Notes: generated from the sequence alone by a model not told the origin. A stretch of DNA of 64,000 bases from Galbibacter orientalis DSM 19592 (GCF_000260115.1 NZ_JH651380.1:124001-188000), one strand, 5' to 3'. Counted from the stretch's first letter, positions 10,440 through 18,540 are shown. Numbers and translations: made by a program.

Positions 10440-12266
10440 TTAATTTGTAGTGTCTGGAATTAAAACTTTATTAACTGCATGGATTACACCATTAGTAGCT
10501 TGAACATCTACAGCAACAACTCCAATATCGGTATTTCCAGCACCGTCAGTTAAATCTGCAATAGCATCTCCAGTGCCAGGTAAAGCTATAGTTATATTGT
10601 CTCCTTCTAAGCTAGAAACCATCATTCCGTCTGTCAAATCTTCTGACCTTGCATTTGCACCTGCAACCACATGATGCTGTAATACTGCTGTAAGTGTAGC
10701 TCCAGTTGGGGTAGCGCTAAGTGCCTCGAAAGCCGAGTTTAAAGGTGCGAAAACAGTAAAAGGAGCATCGGTAGTTCCAGATAGAATACTTACAAAATCT
10801 GGTTGTCCATCTGCTGTAAGAGCTCCAACTAAAGAACTGAAATTAGGGTCTGCAGTAGCAAAAGTTACTATGGTAGGTAACCCAATAACCGCATCTACAG
10901 CATGGATTACACCATTACTAACTTCTACATCTGCTGTGGTTACAGTAGATACACCATTTAACATAACACCAGATTCCGTATTTATGTAAAGACTTAAATT
11001 ATCGCCATCTGTATTTGTAGCCATCGTATTTCCATACATAGTTGTTAAATCGCCAGACATAACCTCTCCTTCAATAACGTGGTTTAGTAGTACTTGTTTT
11101 AAAACATCTGTAGGAACTTCCTCTAAAGAAGCAAATCCATTATCTGATAAAAAGGTGGCAAAAGCCTCGTTATTTGGAGCAAAAACTGTCAATCCAGCAT
11201 CTTCAGCGTTTAGCGTTTCTACTAAATCTGCTTTCTGTACTGCTGCTAATAAAGAAGAATAATCGTTATTCATGGCAACAAAACCAGCAATTGTAGGATT
11301 CATAGCATCTACTATTGTTTGTGGTAGTAATACCTTGTCAATAGCATGAATTACACCGTTTCCAGCTTGAACATCTGCTGCAACTACATTAGCAGGTGTA
11401 TCTGTTGAATCCATTATTTTAACCCCATCAGCGGTCATAATTGTAACATCCTCTCCTTGGGCAGTAGTAATCATTTGACCATCGCTCAATGTTCCAGAAG
11501 TTGCATTAGCTCCCGCTACTACATGATATGTTAAAACAGCCTCAAGGGTAGCATCGTCAATATCGTCCAAAGAAGATGCTCCTAACATTGATAAAAGATT
11601 TTCAAAAGCTTCATTTGTTGGTGCAAATACAGTAAAAGGAGCACCATCAGTACCAGAAAGTAAATCTGTATAAGTGTTTCCTAATCTTCCTAAAGCTTCT
11701 ACTAACATTGAGAAACTAGGATTTGCAGTTGCATGATCTACAATTGTAGGAATTGTTAAGACCGCATCAACTTTGTGGATCACCCCATTTGAAGCTGTAA
11801 TGTCTATGGTGGTAGGAGCAGCTACTCCGTTAAAAGAAACACTGTTTTCAGTGTTAATATACATGCTAATTGCATTATCATCTGGTCCTGTTGCTAAAGT
11901 GTTTTTATACATAGTACTCAAATCGGTAGCCATTATAGTTTCATTAAAAACATGATTTAGAAGGATGTTAGTCAAAACTTCTTCGGAAATATTGTCAACG
12001 CTAGTAATTCCAGCTGCCTGAAAAGCTTCATTAGTTGGGGCAAGGACTGTGTAAGTGCCTTCCTCGTTTAGAGTTGCATCAAGACCTGTCTTAATAAGAG
12101 CAGCAGTTAAAATACTGAGTTCAGCATCTGCAGTAGCAGTTTCTGTTATAGTAGCTTCTTGTTCTGGTGGATTCATGTTGTTGTCATCATCATCAGAGCA
12201 TGATGCTATGTTTAGAAATAATAATGAAACAATAAAATACTTTGATAAATGGATGATTGTTTTCAT
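10440..12266 (-). CDS. FAS1 (fasciclin) lipoprotein, four domains
   Basis: A 608-residue exported lipoprotein with lipobox IASC followed by a D-rich spacer. Four FAS1 domains follow, near residues 38-175, 176-313, 316-462 and 463-608. Domains 1 and 3 closely resemble each other (YKNTLATGPDDNAISMYINT against YGNTMATNTDGDNLSLYINT), as do 2 and 4, so the protein looks like a duplicated two-domain module. Each domain has an FAP(T/N)NEAF-like motif, ending as FAPLNSAF in domain 4. It is predicted to be a surface or periplasmic adhesion or matrix protein. Composition is strongly Ala/Thr/Val/Asp, as in soluble beta-rich surface proteins. Confidence 0.92.
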   Translation of the reverse strand: MKTIIHLSKYFIVSLLFLNIASCSDDDDNNMNPPEQEATITETATADAELSILTAALIKTGLDATLNEEGTYTVLAPTNEAFQAAGITSVDNISEEVLTNILLNHVFNETIMATDLSTMYKNTLATGPDDNAISMYINTENSVSFNGVAAPTTIDITASNGVIHKVDAVLTIPTIVDHATANPSFSMLVEALGRLGNTYTDLLSGTDGAPFTVFAPTNEAFENLLSMLGASSLDDIDDATLEAVLTYHVVAGANATSGTLSDGQMITTAQGEDVTIMTADGVKIMDSTDTPANVVAADVQAGNGVIHAIDKVLLPQTIVDAMNPTIAGFVAMNNDYSSLLAAVQKADLVETLNAEDAGLTVFAPNNEAFATFLSDNGFASLEEVPTDVLKQVLLNHVIEGEVMSGDLTTMYGNTMATNTDGDNLSLYINTESGVMLNGVSTVTTADVEVSNGVIHAVDAVIGLPTIVTFATADPNFSSLVGALTADGQPDFVSILSGTTDAPFTVFAPLNSAFEALSATPTGATLTAVLQHHVVAGANARSEDLTDGMMVSSLEGDNITIALPGTGDAIADLTDGAGNTDIGVVAVDVQATNGVIHAVNKVLIPDTTN

Positions 12267-12552
12267 GTTGTTTATTTTTTATAGGTTTTGATTACTTGTT
12301 AAAGTAATTTGTTTAACTAAACTATGATAAAAGTTAAACAATTTAAAATAATTAACTTTTTTTAACATTAAATTTTTAATGTAATTACTTGATTAATTAT
12401 CATTTATATGGTTTGATGCAAATTTTTGATTTTACATATTTTGTTTATTATATGTGTAGTATTGATAAACAATATTAATATTTGAAATTTTTGTTTTTTA
12501 TGTTGAAAGCAACCTAAGAGTAATCCGACTAACCTCTTCTATATGAATTTTG

Positions 12553-12560
12553 TAATTTTG
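12553..12560 (+). promoter_or_regulatory. Candidate -7 element of mnmA
   Basis: TAATTTTG followed by CA, 22 bases before the mnmA ATG, fits TAnnTTTG. The rest of the 316-base gap (12267-12582) between the divergent FAS1 and mnmA genes is very AT-rich and shows no other gene or clear repeat. Confidence 0.6.
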
Positions 12561-12582
12561 CATATTATTTCAATACGTTAGA

Positions 12583-13770
12583 ATGAAAAGAGTAATAGTT
12601 GGTTTATCGGGAGGAGTAGATTCAAGTGTAACAGCCTATCTTTTAAAAGAGCAAGGGTATGATGTTATAGGTCTGTTTATGAAGAATTGGCATGACGATT
12701 CTGTAACTATTTCTAATGAATGTCCATGGTTGGAAGATAGTAATGATGCTTTAATGGTAGCAGAAAAATTGGGAATTCCATTTCAAACTGTCGATTTAAG
12801 TGAACAATATAAAGAGCGTATCGTTGATTATATGTTTAACGAATACGAACGTGGGCGTACGCCAAATCCAGATGTGCTGTGTAATAGAGAAATTAAGTTT
12901 GATGTTTTTATGAAAATAGCATTAGATTTAGGAGCCGATTATGTAGCTACAGGACACTATTGTAGAAAAGATACCATTGAAATTAAAGGAAAGCCTGTAC
13001 ATAGACTTTTGGCAGGGGTAGATGGAAATAAAGACCAATCGTACTTTTTATGTCAGCTTTCTCAAGAGCAATTAAGTCGAACTTTATTCCCAATAGGGGA
13101 GTTAACAAAGCCTGAAGTAAGAAAAATAGCATCTGAAAATAATTTAATTACTGCGGAAAAGAAAGATTCTCAAGGCTTGTGTTTTATAGGTAAAGTGCGA
13201 CTACCAGAGTTTCTTCAGCAAAAATTAAAGCCTAAAGAAGGGCAGATAATAGAGGTAGCTGCAGAAGAAGTTCTTCAAAAAAGAACAACGCCTACTTTTA
13301 ATACTAAAAATGAAGAATTGGCTTTTAACGCTCAAAAAGTAAGTTATAGCCCAACCGATGGTAAAGTTGTAGGAAAACATCAAGGAGCGCATTATTTTAC
13401 TAAAGGACAACGAAAAGGATTAAATGTTGGAGGTACGCCAGAACCACTTTTTATTATTGAAACTGATGTTGATAAAAATTTAATTTACACTGGTCAAGGT
13501 AAAAATCACCCTGGACTTTTTAGAAAAGCCTTGTTTGTAACTAATGATGAATTGCATTGGGTACGAGAAGATTTAGCTTTAAAAGTAGATCAAACAATGG
13601 AGGTAATGGCGCGTATTAGATACAGACAGCCATTGCAAAAAGCAACGTTATATCAAGTAGACGGTGGTTTGTATGTAGATTTTAATCAACCACAAAGTGC
13701 AATAACAGAAGGTCAGTTTGTAGCTTTTTATCAAGGAGAAGAGTTAATAGGATCTGGAGTAATAAGCTAG
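12583..13770 (+). CDS. mnmA: tRNA 2-thiouridine(34) synthase
   Basis: Thiolates U34 in the anticodons of Lys, Glu and Gln tRNAs in the cytoplasm, using sulfur relayed from a cysteine desulfurase. The 395-residue protein has the PP-loop GLSGGVDSS near residues 7-15. The two catalytic cysteines are C100 ([12 protein letters not shown]) and C200 ([10 protein letters not shown]). The TGHY motif and C-terminal beta-barrel region are also present. Start [11 protein letters not shown] is unambiguous. It is transcribed divergently from the FAS1 genes with a -7 element close upstream and appears to be a single-gene unit. Confidence 0.97.
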   Translation: MKRVIVGLSGGVDSSVTAYLLKEQGYDVIGLFMKNWHDDSVTISNECPWLEDSNDALMVAEKLGIPFQTVDLSEQYKERIVDYMFNEYERGRTPNPDVLCNREIKFDVFMKIALDLGADYVATGHYCRKDTIEIKGKPVHRLLAGVDGNKDQSYFLCQLSQEQLSRTLFPIGELTKPEVRKIASENNLITAEKKDSQGLCFIGKVRLPEFLQQKLKPKEGQIIEVAAEEVLQKRTTPTFNTKNEELAFNAQKVSYSPTDGKVVGKHQGAHYFTKGQRKGLNVGGTPEPLFIIETDVDKNLIYTGQGKNHPGLFRKALFVTNDELHWVREDLALKVDQTMEVMARIRYRQPLQKATLYQVDGGLYVDFNQPQSAITEGQFVAFYQGEELIGSGVIS

Positions 13771-13792
13771 AAACTAATTTTTTAAATATATG

Positions 13793-13842
13793 AGGAGTGT
13801 TTGTTTTGGATTTAAGATAATTTATTCACTCCTTTTATTTTT
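13793..13842 (+). terminator. Possible terminator after mnmA
   Basis: Arms AGGAGTG (13793-13799) and CACTCCT (13827-13833) flank a 27-base loop and are followed by a T-rich tract. The long loop makes this uncertain. Confidence 0.4.
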
Positions 13843-13923
13843 TATACATAATTTCTTTTCTTAATTAAACAAGAAACAAGAAACCAAAAACTTTCAACTT
13901 TTCAAACTTTTCTACTCCATAGT

Positions 13924-14874
13924 ATGCAAAACAAAATCACACAACTTTTCGGTATAAAATATCCAATTATTCAAGCAGGAATGGTATGGGCTAGTGGTTG
14001 GGAGCTAGCTTCGGCAGCTTCAAATGCTGGTATTTTGGGGGTTATAGGTGCTGGTTCCATGTATCCAGAAATTCTCCGTGAGCATATTCAGAAATGTAAA
14101 AAAGCAACCAATAACCCCTTTGGGGTAAATATTCCAATGCTTTATCCTGAAATAGATAAGCTGATGGAGATTATTATTTCTGAAGGAGTAAAGATTGTAT
14201 TTACTTCCGCAGGAAATCCTAAAACATGGACTTCTCATTTAAAAGCCCATGGAATTACAGTTGTGCATGTGGTAAGTAGTGTTAAATTTGCTTTAAAGGC
14301 GAAGGAGGCAGGGGTAGATGCTATTGTTGCGGAAGGTTTTGAAGCTGGTGGACATAATGGAAGAGACGAGACAACTACTTTTACGCTTATCCCTATGGTA
14401 AAAGAAAAAATTACTATTCCTATAATTGCTGCTGGTGGTATTGCTACCGGACAAGGGATGCTTGCTGCAATGATTTTGGGAGCCGATGGGGTACAAGTTG
14501 GGAGTAGGTTTGTTGCAAGTGAAGAAGCTTCTTCGCATATTAATTTTAAAAACTTAGTAGTAGGCTCAAAAGAAGGTGATACACAGCTTACTTTAAAAGA
14601 ATTAGCGCCAGTACGATTGCTGAAAAATAAGTTTTATAATGATGTTCAAGCTTTATATGCCAAAGGAACTACAAAAGAGGAACTGATAGAATTGTTAGGA
14701 AGAGCAAGAGCTAAAAAAGGAATGTTTGAAGGCGATTTAGAAGAAGGGGAACTCGAAATTGGGCAGGTAAGCGGACTCATTCATAACATACTTCCTGTTT
14801 CTAAAATAGTGGAAAATATGATAACCGAATTTGAAAAAGCTAAAAAGATTCTAATTTTAAATGCTGAATTTTAA
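13924..14874 (+). CDS. Nitronate monooxygenase-like NAD(P)H/FMN enzyme
   Basis: A 316-residue TIM-barrel flavoprotein of the nitronate monooxygenase / FabK-like (2-nitropropane dioxygenase) family. The N terminus QLFGIKYPIIQAGM is typical. The FMN-binding signature appears as AAGGIATGQGMLAAMILGADG then VQVGSRF. A catalytic-type His lies in EGFEAGGHNGRDE. Known members oxidise alkyl nitronates or, in the FabK branch, reduce enoyl-ACP; which applies here cannot be decided from the sequence alone. The gap upstream contains a T-rich stretch and short repeats such as AACAAGA twice. The next genes are convergent. Confidence 0.85.
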   Translation: MQNKITQLFGIKYPIIQAGMVWASGWELASAASNAGILGVIGAGSMYPEILREHIQKCKKATNNPFGVNIPMLYPEIDKLMEIIISEGVKIVFTSAGNPKTWTSHLKAHGITVVHVVSSVKFALKAKEAGVDAIVAEGFEAGGHNGRDETTTFTLIPMVKEKITIPIIAAGGIATGQGMLAAMILGADGVQVGSRFVASEEASSHINFKNLVVGSKEGDTQLTLKELAPVRLLKNKFYNDVQALYAKGTTKEELIELLGRARAKKGMFEGDLEEGELEIGQVSGLIHNILPVSKIVENMITEFEKAKKILILNAEF

Positions 14875-14925
14875 GTTTTGAATTTTTTAAAATACCTACT
14901 GCCTACTGAACATACGTATTTTGTA

Positions 14926-15159
14926 CTACTTCTTAGGCAACGGACCTCGTAAGTGGATAATGAGTCCGTTTAGGAAATTACGTAAAATTTGGTCGCCGCA
15001 TTCCATATATTTTGGATGGTCTTCATTTCTGAAAAAAGCCCCTAATTCACTTTTTGTAATCCTGAAATCAACCAGCGCTAAAATTTCTACAATTTGGTCG
15101 TCTCTTAATTTGTGTGCTACACGCAGTTTTTTGAAAATGTCGTTGTTTGATAATGCCAT
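14926..15159 (-). CDS. DUF1456 family protein (YehS-like)
   Basis: A 77-residue cytosolic protein with one DUF1456 unit: NNDIFKKLRVAHKLRDDQIVEI, then a helix ending in an LGAFFRNEDHPKY-like segment and a C-terminal FLNGLIIHLRGPLP. Relatives such as E. coli YehS carry two such units, so this is a single-repeat form, common in Bacteroidetes. No function is established. It starts 22 bases after the GNAT gene stops and is probably co-transcribed with it. Confidence 0.75.
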   Translation of the reverse strand: MALSNNDIFKKLRVAHKLRDDQIVEILALVDFRITKSELGAFFRNEDHPKYMECGDQILRNFLNGLIIHLRGPLPKK

Positions 15160-15180
15160 GATGCAAAGGTAACGATTGTT

Positions 15181-15609
15181 TTAGATTTTTTTCTGAAAGT
15201 GATATCCAATAATTTCAAAACCTTGGTTAAAATAAAATTTATGAGACCTCCCGTTAGCTACATAGGTATTAAGTTCCATTGTTTTATAATTATTTTCTTG
15301 AGCCCAAGCTTCTATTTGTTCTACAAATAATTTTCCAAAACCTTTAGACTGAAAATTATTGTCAATTATTACATTGTCGAGTTCTAATTGTTTTCCAGAA
15401 TAGAGTTTTACGGTGCTCCATCCGCTGCATACACCTATCAATTCTTTATTATAAAGTAAGCCGAAGCAGTGGTAGCCATTATATTTAAACATTTCTTGGT
15501 GCTTTTCAAGTAAATAGGCTTTTGTTTTTGTAGTGTTTAGTTGTTGTGTTAGTTCTACAACTTTTTCAATGGCGTCTTCCTTAAGAAGTGCTATAGATGT
15601 CTGCAACAT
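15181..15609 (-). CDS. GNAT family N-acetyltransferase
   Basis: A 142-residue acetyltransferase, taking the start as MLQTSIALLKEDAIEK at 15609. A longer in-frame version from 15678 overlaps a broken upstream gene and lacks GNAT homology, so it is not used. The acetyl-CoA pyrophosphate loop is seen as NNFQSKGFGKLFVEQIEAWA. The C-terminal NTYVANGRSHKFYFNQGFEIIGYHF is a classic GNAT ending. The acceptor substrate is not predictable. It lies directly downstream of a truncated gene end and upstream of the DUF1456 gene. Confidence 0.88.
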   Translation of the reverse strand: MLQTSIALLKEDAIEKVVELTQQLNTTKTKAYLLEKHQEMFKYNGYHCFGLLYNKELIGVCSGWSTVKLYSGKQLELDNVIIDNNFQSKGFGKLFVEQIEAWAQENNYKTMELNTYVANGRSHKFYFNQGFEIIGYHFQKKI

Positions 15610-15614
15610 TGTAT

Positions 15615-15780
15615 TTATTTTATTTCTATTTTCTTTCCTAGATATTTTGGTTCGACCTGAAATAGGAGGTCTAAACATACTTTAGTTCGTGCTAAATACT
15701 CTCTTAAATTTGTTTTTATCCCTCCGCTTCCTTCTACGTTTTTTGCATTAAAACCAATAGCATCGATTTTAAATTTATCA
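15615..15780 (-). pseudogene. 3' remnant of an unrecognised gene
   Basis: Just upstream of the GNAT gene, an open minus-strand frame reads YDKFKIDAIGFNAKNVEG, continues through SGGIKTNLREYLARTKVC and ends KYLGKKIEIK-stop. It looks like genuine coding sequence but has no start, and its 5' side stops where a dispersed repeat (15787-15905) begins. It is therefore interpreted as the C-terminal stub of a gene cut by a repeat insertion or deletion. The family was not recognised. The short spacing to the GNAT gene (5 bases from stop to ATG) suggests the two were once an operon. Confidence 0.55.
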
Positions 15781-15786
15781 TAGAGG

Positions 15787-15905
15787 AGAGGGTTTTATTC
15801 CCCAGAGCCTGTTCTGAATTTACCGAAGTGCTCTACGTCGAAATGGATTAAAATATTTTTCGTTTGAATACCTCGTAGGCTTGCCTCTAGGTAATTGATT
15901 TTATT
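15787..15905 (+). repeat. Dispersed ~120-bp repeat, copy A
   Basis: About 85% identical over 119 bases, in the same orientation, to 38193-38311. Shared blocks include GGGTTTTATTCCC, AGAGCCTGT, GTCGAAATGGATTAAA and CTCGTAGGCTTGCCTCTAGG. Read on the opposite strand, copy A keeps an open frame containing INYLEASLRGIQTKN and FDVEHFGKFRTGSGE before a stop. It touches both a broken gene and the inverted-end element at 15903. Confidence 0.8.
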
Positions 15906-16015
15906 AATGTCCGAGTAAAAACACAAAACCGCTTCGCTCCAAAAAAAAGACTAAAAATTAACTAGCATTAAATGATAAAATTTATAAAATTAATTCACTT
16001 TTATCGGACACTAAT
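15903..16015. repeat. Element with inverted ends (copy 2)
   Basis: Left end ATTAATGTCCGAGTAAAA (15903-15920) and right end TTTTATCGGACACTAAT (15999-16015) are inverted repeats with few mismatches. The left end matches the element at 9117 over about 24 positions. The interior is about 78 bases, too short to code, so this is a MITE or deletion derivative of an insertion sequence. The following 242 bases up to the IS hold only AT-rich sequence and a 24-codon ORF that is not supported. Confidence 0.65.
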
Positions 16016-16257
16016 GAATTTAAATCCAAAAATAAGAATTTATATGATTTCTATTTAACTTTTTTATAATATACAAAATGAGTATACTCATGTATTATGC
16101 GCTATAATCTTGTTTTGATGCATACTAAAAATATGCGTTTTTAAAATAAAATCCTTTGCTTATAGATGATGAAGAAATTATTATATCTAGATGATTTTAA
16201 AAAGTTAATAAAGTCAGTAGATATTGATGACCATAAGTAGTTGTATATATTAAACTA

Positions 16258-17224
16258 ACCCGTTGTGCATTTAGAAAAAGTTGTGCAAACTGCTAAAATG
16301 CAGTAAATTGTAGTAACCACACTATAATTTATATGCACAACTTTCAAGCAAATTACGACAAAATCCTCAAGGTTTTAAAAGAATTGGATTGTAAAATGGA
16401 TTATTTACATCAAATCCGTAAACCTAAATTAAGAGATAAAGAGCTTATAGCTATTGATTTAACATCAGAATATATGAGTGTTGATAGTGAATGCCAGCTT
16501 TTTCGAATGTTACCTGCTGGTCTATCCAGCAAAATAGAGCGCAGTGTCTACAATAGAAGAAAGCGTAAGTTGTTTTCTTTTAGAGAATCACTTCGCAAGG
16601 CATTAGTGAGAAAGTTGAATAAATCTGAGCATTGTTATATTGTTGACAGTATGCCGTTAGAGGTCTGTAAATTATCAAGAAGCGCTAGAAGTAAGATATG
16701 TAAAGAACAAAACTACAGTCTGCCCGAAAAAGGATATTGTGCAAGTCAATCAAGCCATTATTATGGATATAAATTACATGCTGTCTGTTCTGCTCAGGGT
16801 GTTATCGAAAGTATGGATATTAGTCCAGCCTCTGTGCACGATATTAATTATTTAAAGGATATAAAGCATCAATTAAGTGATTGCATATTACTTGGTGATA
16901 AAGGGTATTTGTCGGCTGAATATCAATTGAATTTATTTGAATATCATAATATTAGACTTGAAACCCCTATGAGAACAAACCAGCATAACTATAGGGAGCA
17001 GCCGTACGTTTTTAAGAAATCCAGAAAGCGTATTGAAACATTGTTTTCTCAACTTTGCGACCAATTTATGATTCGAAGGAATTATGCTAAATCTTTTGAG
17101 GGATTCAAAAACAGAATATTATCTAAGATTACGGCTATGACGGTCATTCAATATATAAACATATTTGAATTCAACAGAAATATCAATAACCTAAAAATCA
17201 ATATTGCCTAAATGCACAACGGGT
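16258..17224 (+). mobile_element. Intact IS982-family insertion sequence
   Basis: A 967-bp element with perfect 17-bp terminal inverted repeats starting ACCCGTTGTGCATTTAG (16258-16274 and the complement at 17208-17224). The 7-bp direct repeat TAAACTA lies immediately outside at 16251-16257 and 17225-17231, the target duplication. The ACCC ends and a single transposase of about 290 residues fit the IS982 family. Perfect ends, an intact gene and an undamaged duplication indicate a recent insertion. Confidence 0.92.
16333..17211 (+). CDS. IS982-family transposase
   Basis: The 292-residue DDE transposase moves the surrounding element by cut-and-paste. The candidate catalytic acids are D in CYIVDSMPLEVCK, D in CILLGDKGYLS and E in KSRKRIETLFSQLCDQF, the typical IS982/IS4-like arrangement. 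The N terminus has an HTH-like region. The stop codon lies inside the right inverted repeat, a compact layout common in insertion sequences. The gene begins 75 bases inside the left end. It is intact with no frameshift, so it may still be active. Confidence 0.92.
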   Translation: MHNFQANYDKILKVLKELDCKMDYLHQIRKPKLRDKELIAIDLTSEYMSVDSECQLFRMLPAGLSSKIERSVYNRRKRKLFSFRESLRKALVRKLNKSEHCYIVDSMPLEVCKLSRSARSKICKEQNYSLPEKGYCASQSSHYYGYKLHAVCSAQGVIESMDISPASVHDINYLKDIKHQLSDCILLGDKGYLSAEYQLNLFEYHNIRLETPMRTNQHNYREQPYVFKKSRKRIETLFSQLCDQFMIRRNYAKSFEGFKNRILSKITAMTVIQYINIFEFNRNINNLKINIA

Positions 17225-17287
17225 TAAACTAATTAGCTCCCCATAGTATTAGTCGCTCGCTGTAATCAGAGAAATACGTCTATAAAC

Positions 17288-17318
17288 TTTGAATGCTTAG
17301 ACAAAAGTCTTATTTTTG
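17288..17318 (+). promoter_or_regulatory. Promoter and candidate operator of the RES/Xre pair
   Basis: TTTG (17288-17291), exactly 19 bases, then TATTTTTG (17311-17318) is a near-ideal Bacteroidetes promoter. Between the boxes lies the palindrome AGACAAAAGTCT (17299-17310), with another GTCT just downstream. This is a plausible autorepression site for the antitoxin. Confidence 0.75.
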
Positions 17319-17336
17319 AGTACAAATGTCTAAAGG

Positions 17337-17852
17337 ATGATTACTGAAGAACAAAAAAAAAGTAATATAGAGTTAACGGCTGTAAATAAAGCTATTAAAG
17401 TTTATGTCAGAAAAATTGAGAAGTCTAATGATGTTCAAGTCAGAACGGATAACATAACTTATTCAGATTTTTTTGACAATAAAATGCTCATTATTAAGGC
17501 TATAAGAAAAGGGATGCCATATGAGTTATTCAGTAAAATAAAAGATATTACACCTTTTTCAGAAGATGATTGGGCTGAATATTTGAATTTGTCTAAAAAA
17601 ACTTTACAAAGACACCGAAATGACGCCGATTATCTATTTAAACCAATACATACAGAAAAAATAATAGAATTAGCAGAAGTTACAAACTTTGGTAAGGAGG
17701 TATTTGATTCTTCTGAACAATTTTATTTATGGTTAAACACGCCTTCATTTGCATTAGGGAATTTAAAACCAGCTGAATTATTAAAAGATTCTTATGGAAA
17801 AGAATTAGTTATGGCCGAATTGAATAGAATTGACCATGGAATTTTTGTTTAA
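17337..17852 (+). CDS. Xre/MbcA/ParS-type antitoxin (DUF2384)
   Basis: A 171-residue antitoxin. The middle (about 50-115) holds an Xre-like helix-turn-helix region around DWAEYLNLSKKTLQRHRND. The C-terminal DUF2384 toxin-binding domain is seen in FGKEVFDSSEQFYLWLNTP and the ending GNLKPAELLKDSYGKELVMAELNRIDHGIFV. Antitoxins of this class block RES toxins and repress their own operon. The gene overlaps the toxin gene by one base (TAATG), indicating translational coupling. It lies about 110 bases downstream of a recent IS982 insertion, which left the promoter intact. Confidence 0.92.
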   Translation: MITEEQKKSNIELTAVNKAIKVYVRKIEKSNDVQVRTDNITYSDFFDNKMLIIKAIRKGMPYELFSKIKDITPFSEDDWAEYLNLSKKTLQRHRNDADYLFKPIHTEKIIELAEVTNFGKEVFDSSEQFYLWLNTPSFALGNLKPAELLKDSYGKELVMAELNRIDHGIFV

Positions 17853-18310
17853 TGAGAGCTTATAGGTTATCAAAGAAAAAATACGGAACAGAATTAAATG
17901 GGAAAGGGGCTGCTAAGTATGGAAATAGATGGAACTCTAAAGGCACAGAGATTATTTATTTTGCAGAGAGTAGAGCATTAGCAATGGCTGAAGTTGCGGT
18001 ACATTTGACGTTAGCTACCTTACCAAGCGACTATGTAATGATTGAAATTAATATCCCAGATGATATTCAAATAAAATTATTGGAACAAAAAGATATTCCC
18101 CAATATTGGAATAGTCACCCACCTGCTATTAGTACTCAGAAAATTGGAGATGAATTTATCGATGCTTTAGATTTTTGTGTCTTAAAAGTGCCTTCAGCTG
18201 TTGTTCAAGGGGATTATAATTATTTGATAAATCCATATCACAATAATTTTAAGAAAATAACAATATCAGATATTAAAGATTTTTTATTTGATGAAAGGAT
18301 ATTTAAATAA
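17852..18310 (+). CDS. RES-domain toxin (NAD+-degrading family)
   Basis: A 152-residue RES-domain protein. Characterised RES toxins (Res, MbcT) remove cellular NAD+ by hydrolysis or phosphorolysis. Conserved positions are visible: R26 in YGNRWNSKG, Y36 in IIYFAES, E47 in AMAEVAVHL and S115 in LKVPSAVVQGDYNYLINP. The length is normal and the frame intact, so the toxin is probably active. It is paired with the DUF2384 antitoxin upstream, with a one-base overlap. Chromosomal RES/Xre pairs are often carried with mobile DNA, consistent with the IS and repeats around it. Confidence 0.93.
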   Translation: MRAYRLSKKKYGTELNGKGAAKYGNRWNSKGTEIIYFAESRALAMAEVAVHLTLATLPSDYVMIEINIPDDIQIKLLEQKDIPQYWNSHPPAISTQKIGDEFIDALDFCVLKVPSAVVQGDYNYLINPYHNNFKKITISDIKDFLFDERIFK

Positions 18311-18346
18311 ACTAACAGCAGCAATTCAATATTCAATACAAGTAAT

Positions 18347-18487
18347 ATGGAAAAGTATAAAAATAGCAAAGGTTTTGACGATCTAATTGAGATTCAATGT
18401 GTAAAAATTGGAACTGAAATTCAAAGTAAATGTGAAGAAGCTGCTCAAATGTTTATCGTGAGTGAAATGCTAAACCAGACAAGATAA
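18347..18487 (+). CDS. Small hypothetical protein (46 aa)
   Basis: A 46-codon frame, ATG at 18347, begins 36 bases after the RES toxin stop in the same direction. It encodes a hydrophilic, probably helical peptide (MEKYKNSKGFDDLIEIQCV..., ending SEMLNQTR). No family was recognised. It could be a third gene of the toxin-antitoxin operon, the stub of a longer gene, or chance. Codon use is similar to its neighbours, which mildly favours a real or formerly real gene. Confidence 0.35.
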   Translation: MEKYKNSKGFDDLIEIQCVKIGTEIQSKCEEAAQMFIVSEMLNQTR

Positions 18488-18540
18488 TAACTTTCAACTG
18501 CGTTATTTTAAATAATCATCCGTTTTTAACCTTAATCCAT

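Noticed and set aside
14921-15172. 83-codon + strand frame over the DUF1456 gene
   Set aside because: Exact antisense of the recognisable DUF1456 protein; no independent evidence.
15610-15678. Longer start for the GNAT protein at 15678
   Set aside because: The extra 23 residues overlap the C-terminal stub in another frame and are not part of a GNAT domain; the ATG at 15609 is more likely.
16170-16240. 24-codon ORF (MMKKLLYLDDFKKL...) before the IS
   Set aside because: Too short, no conservation evidence, located in AT-rich DNA where such frames arise by chance.
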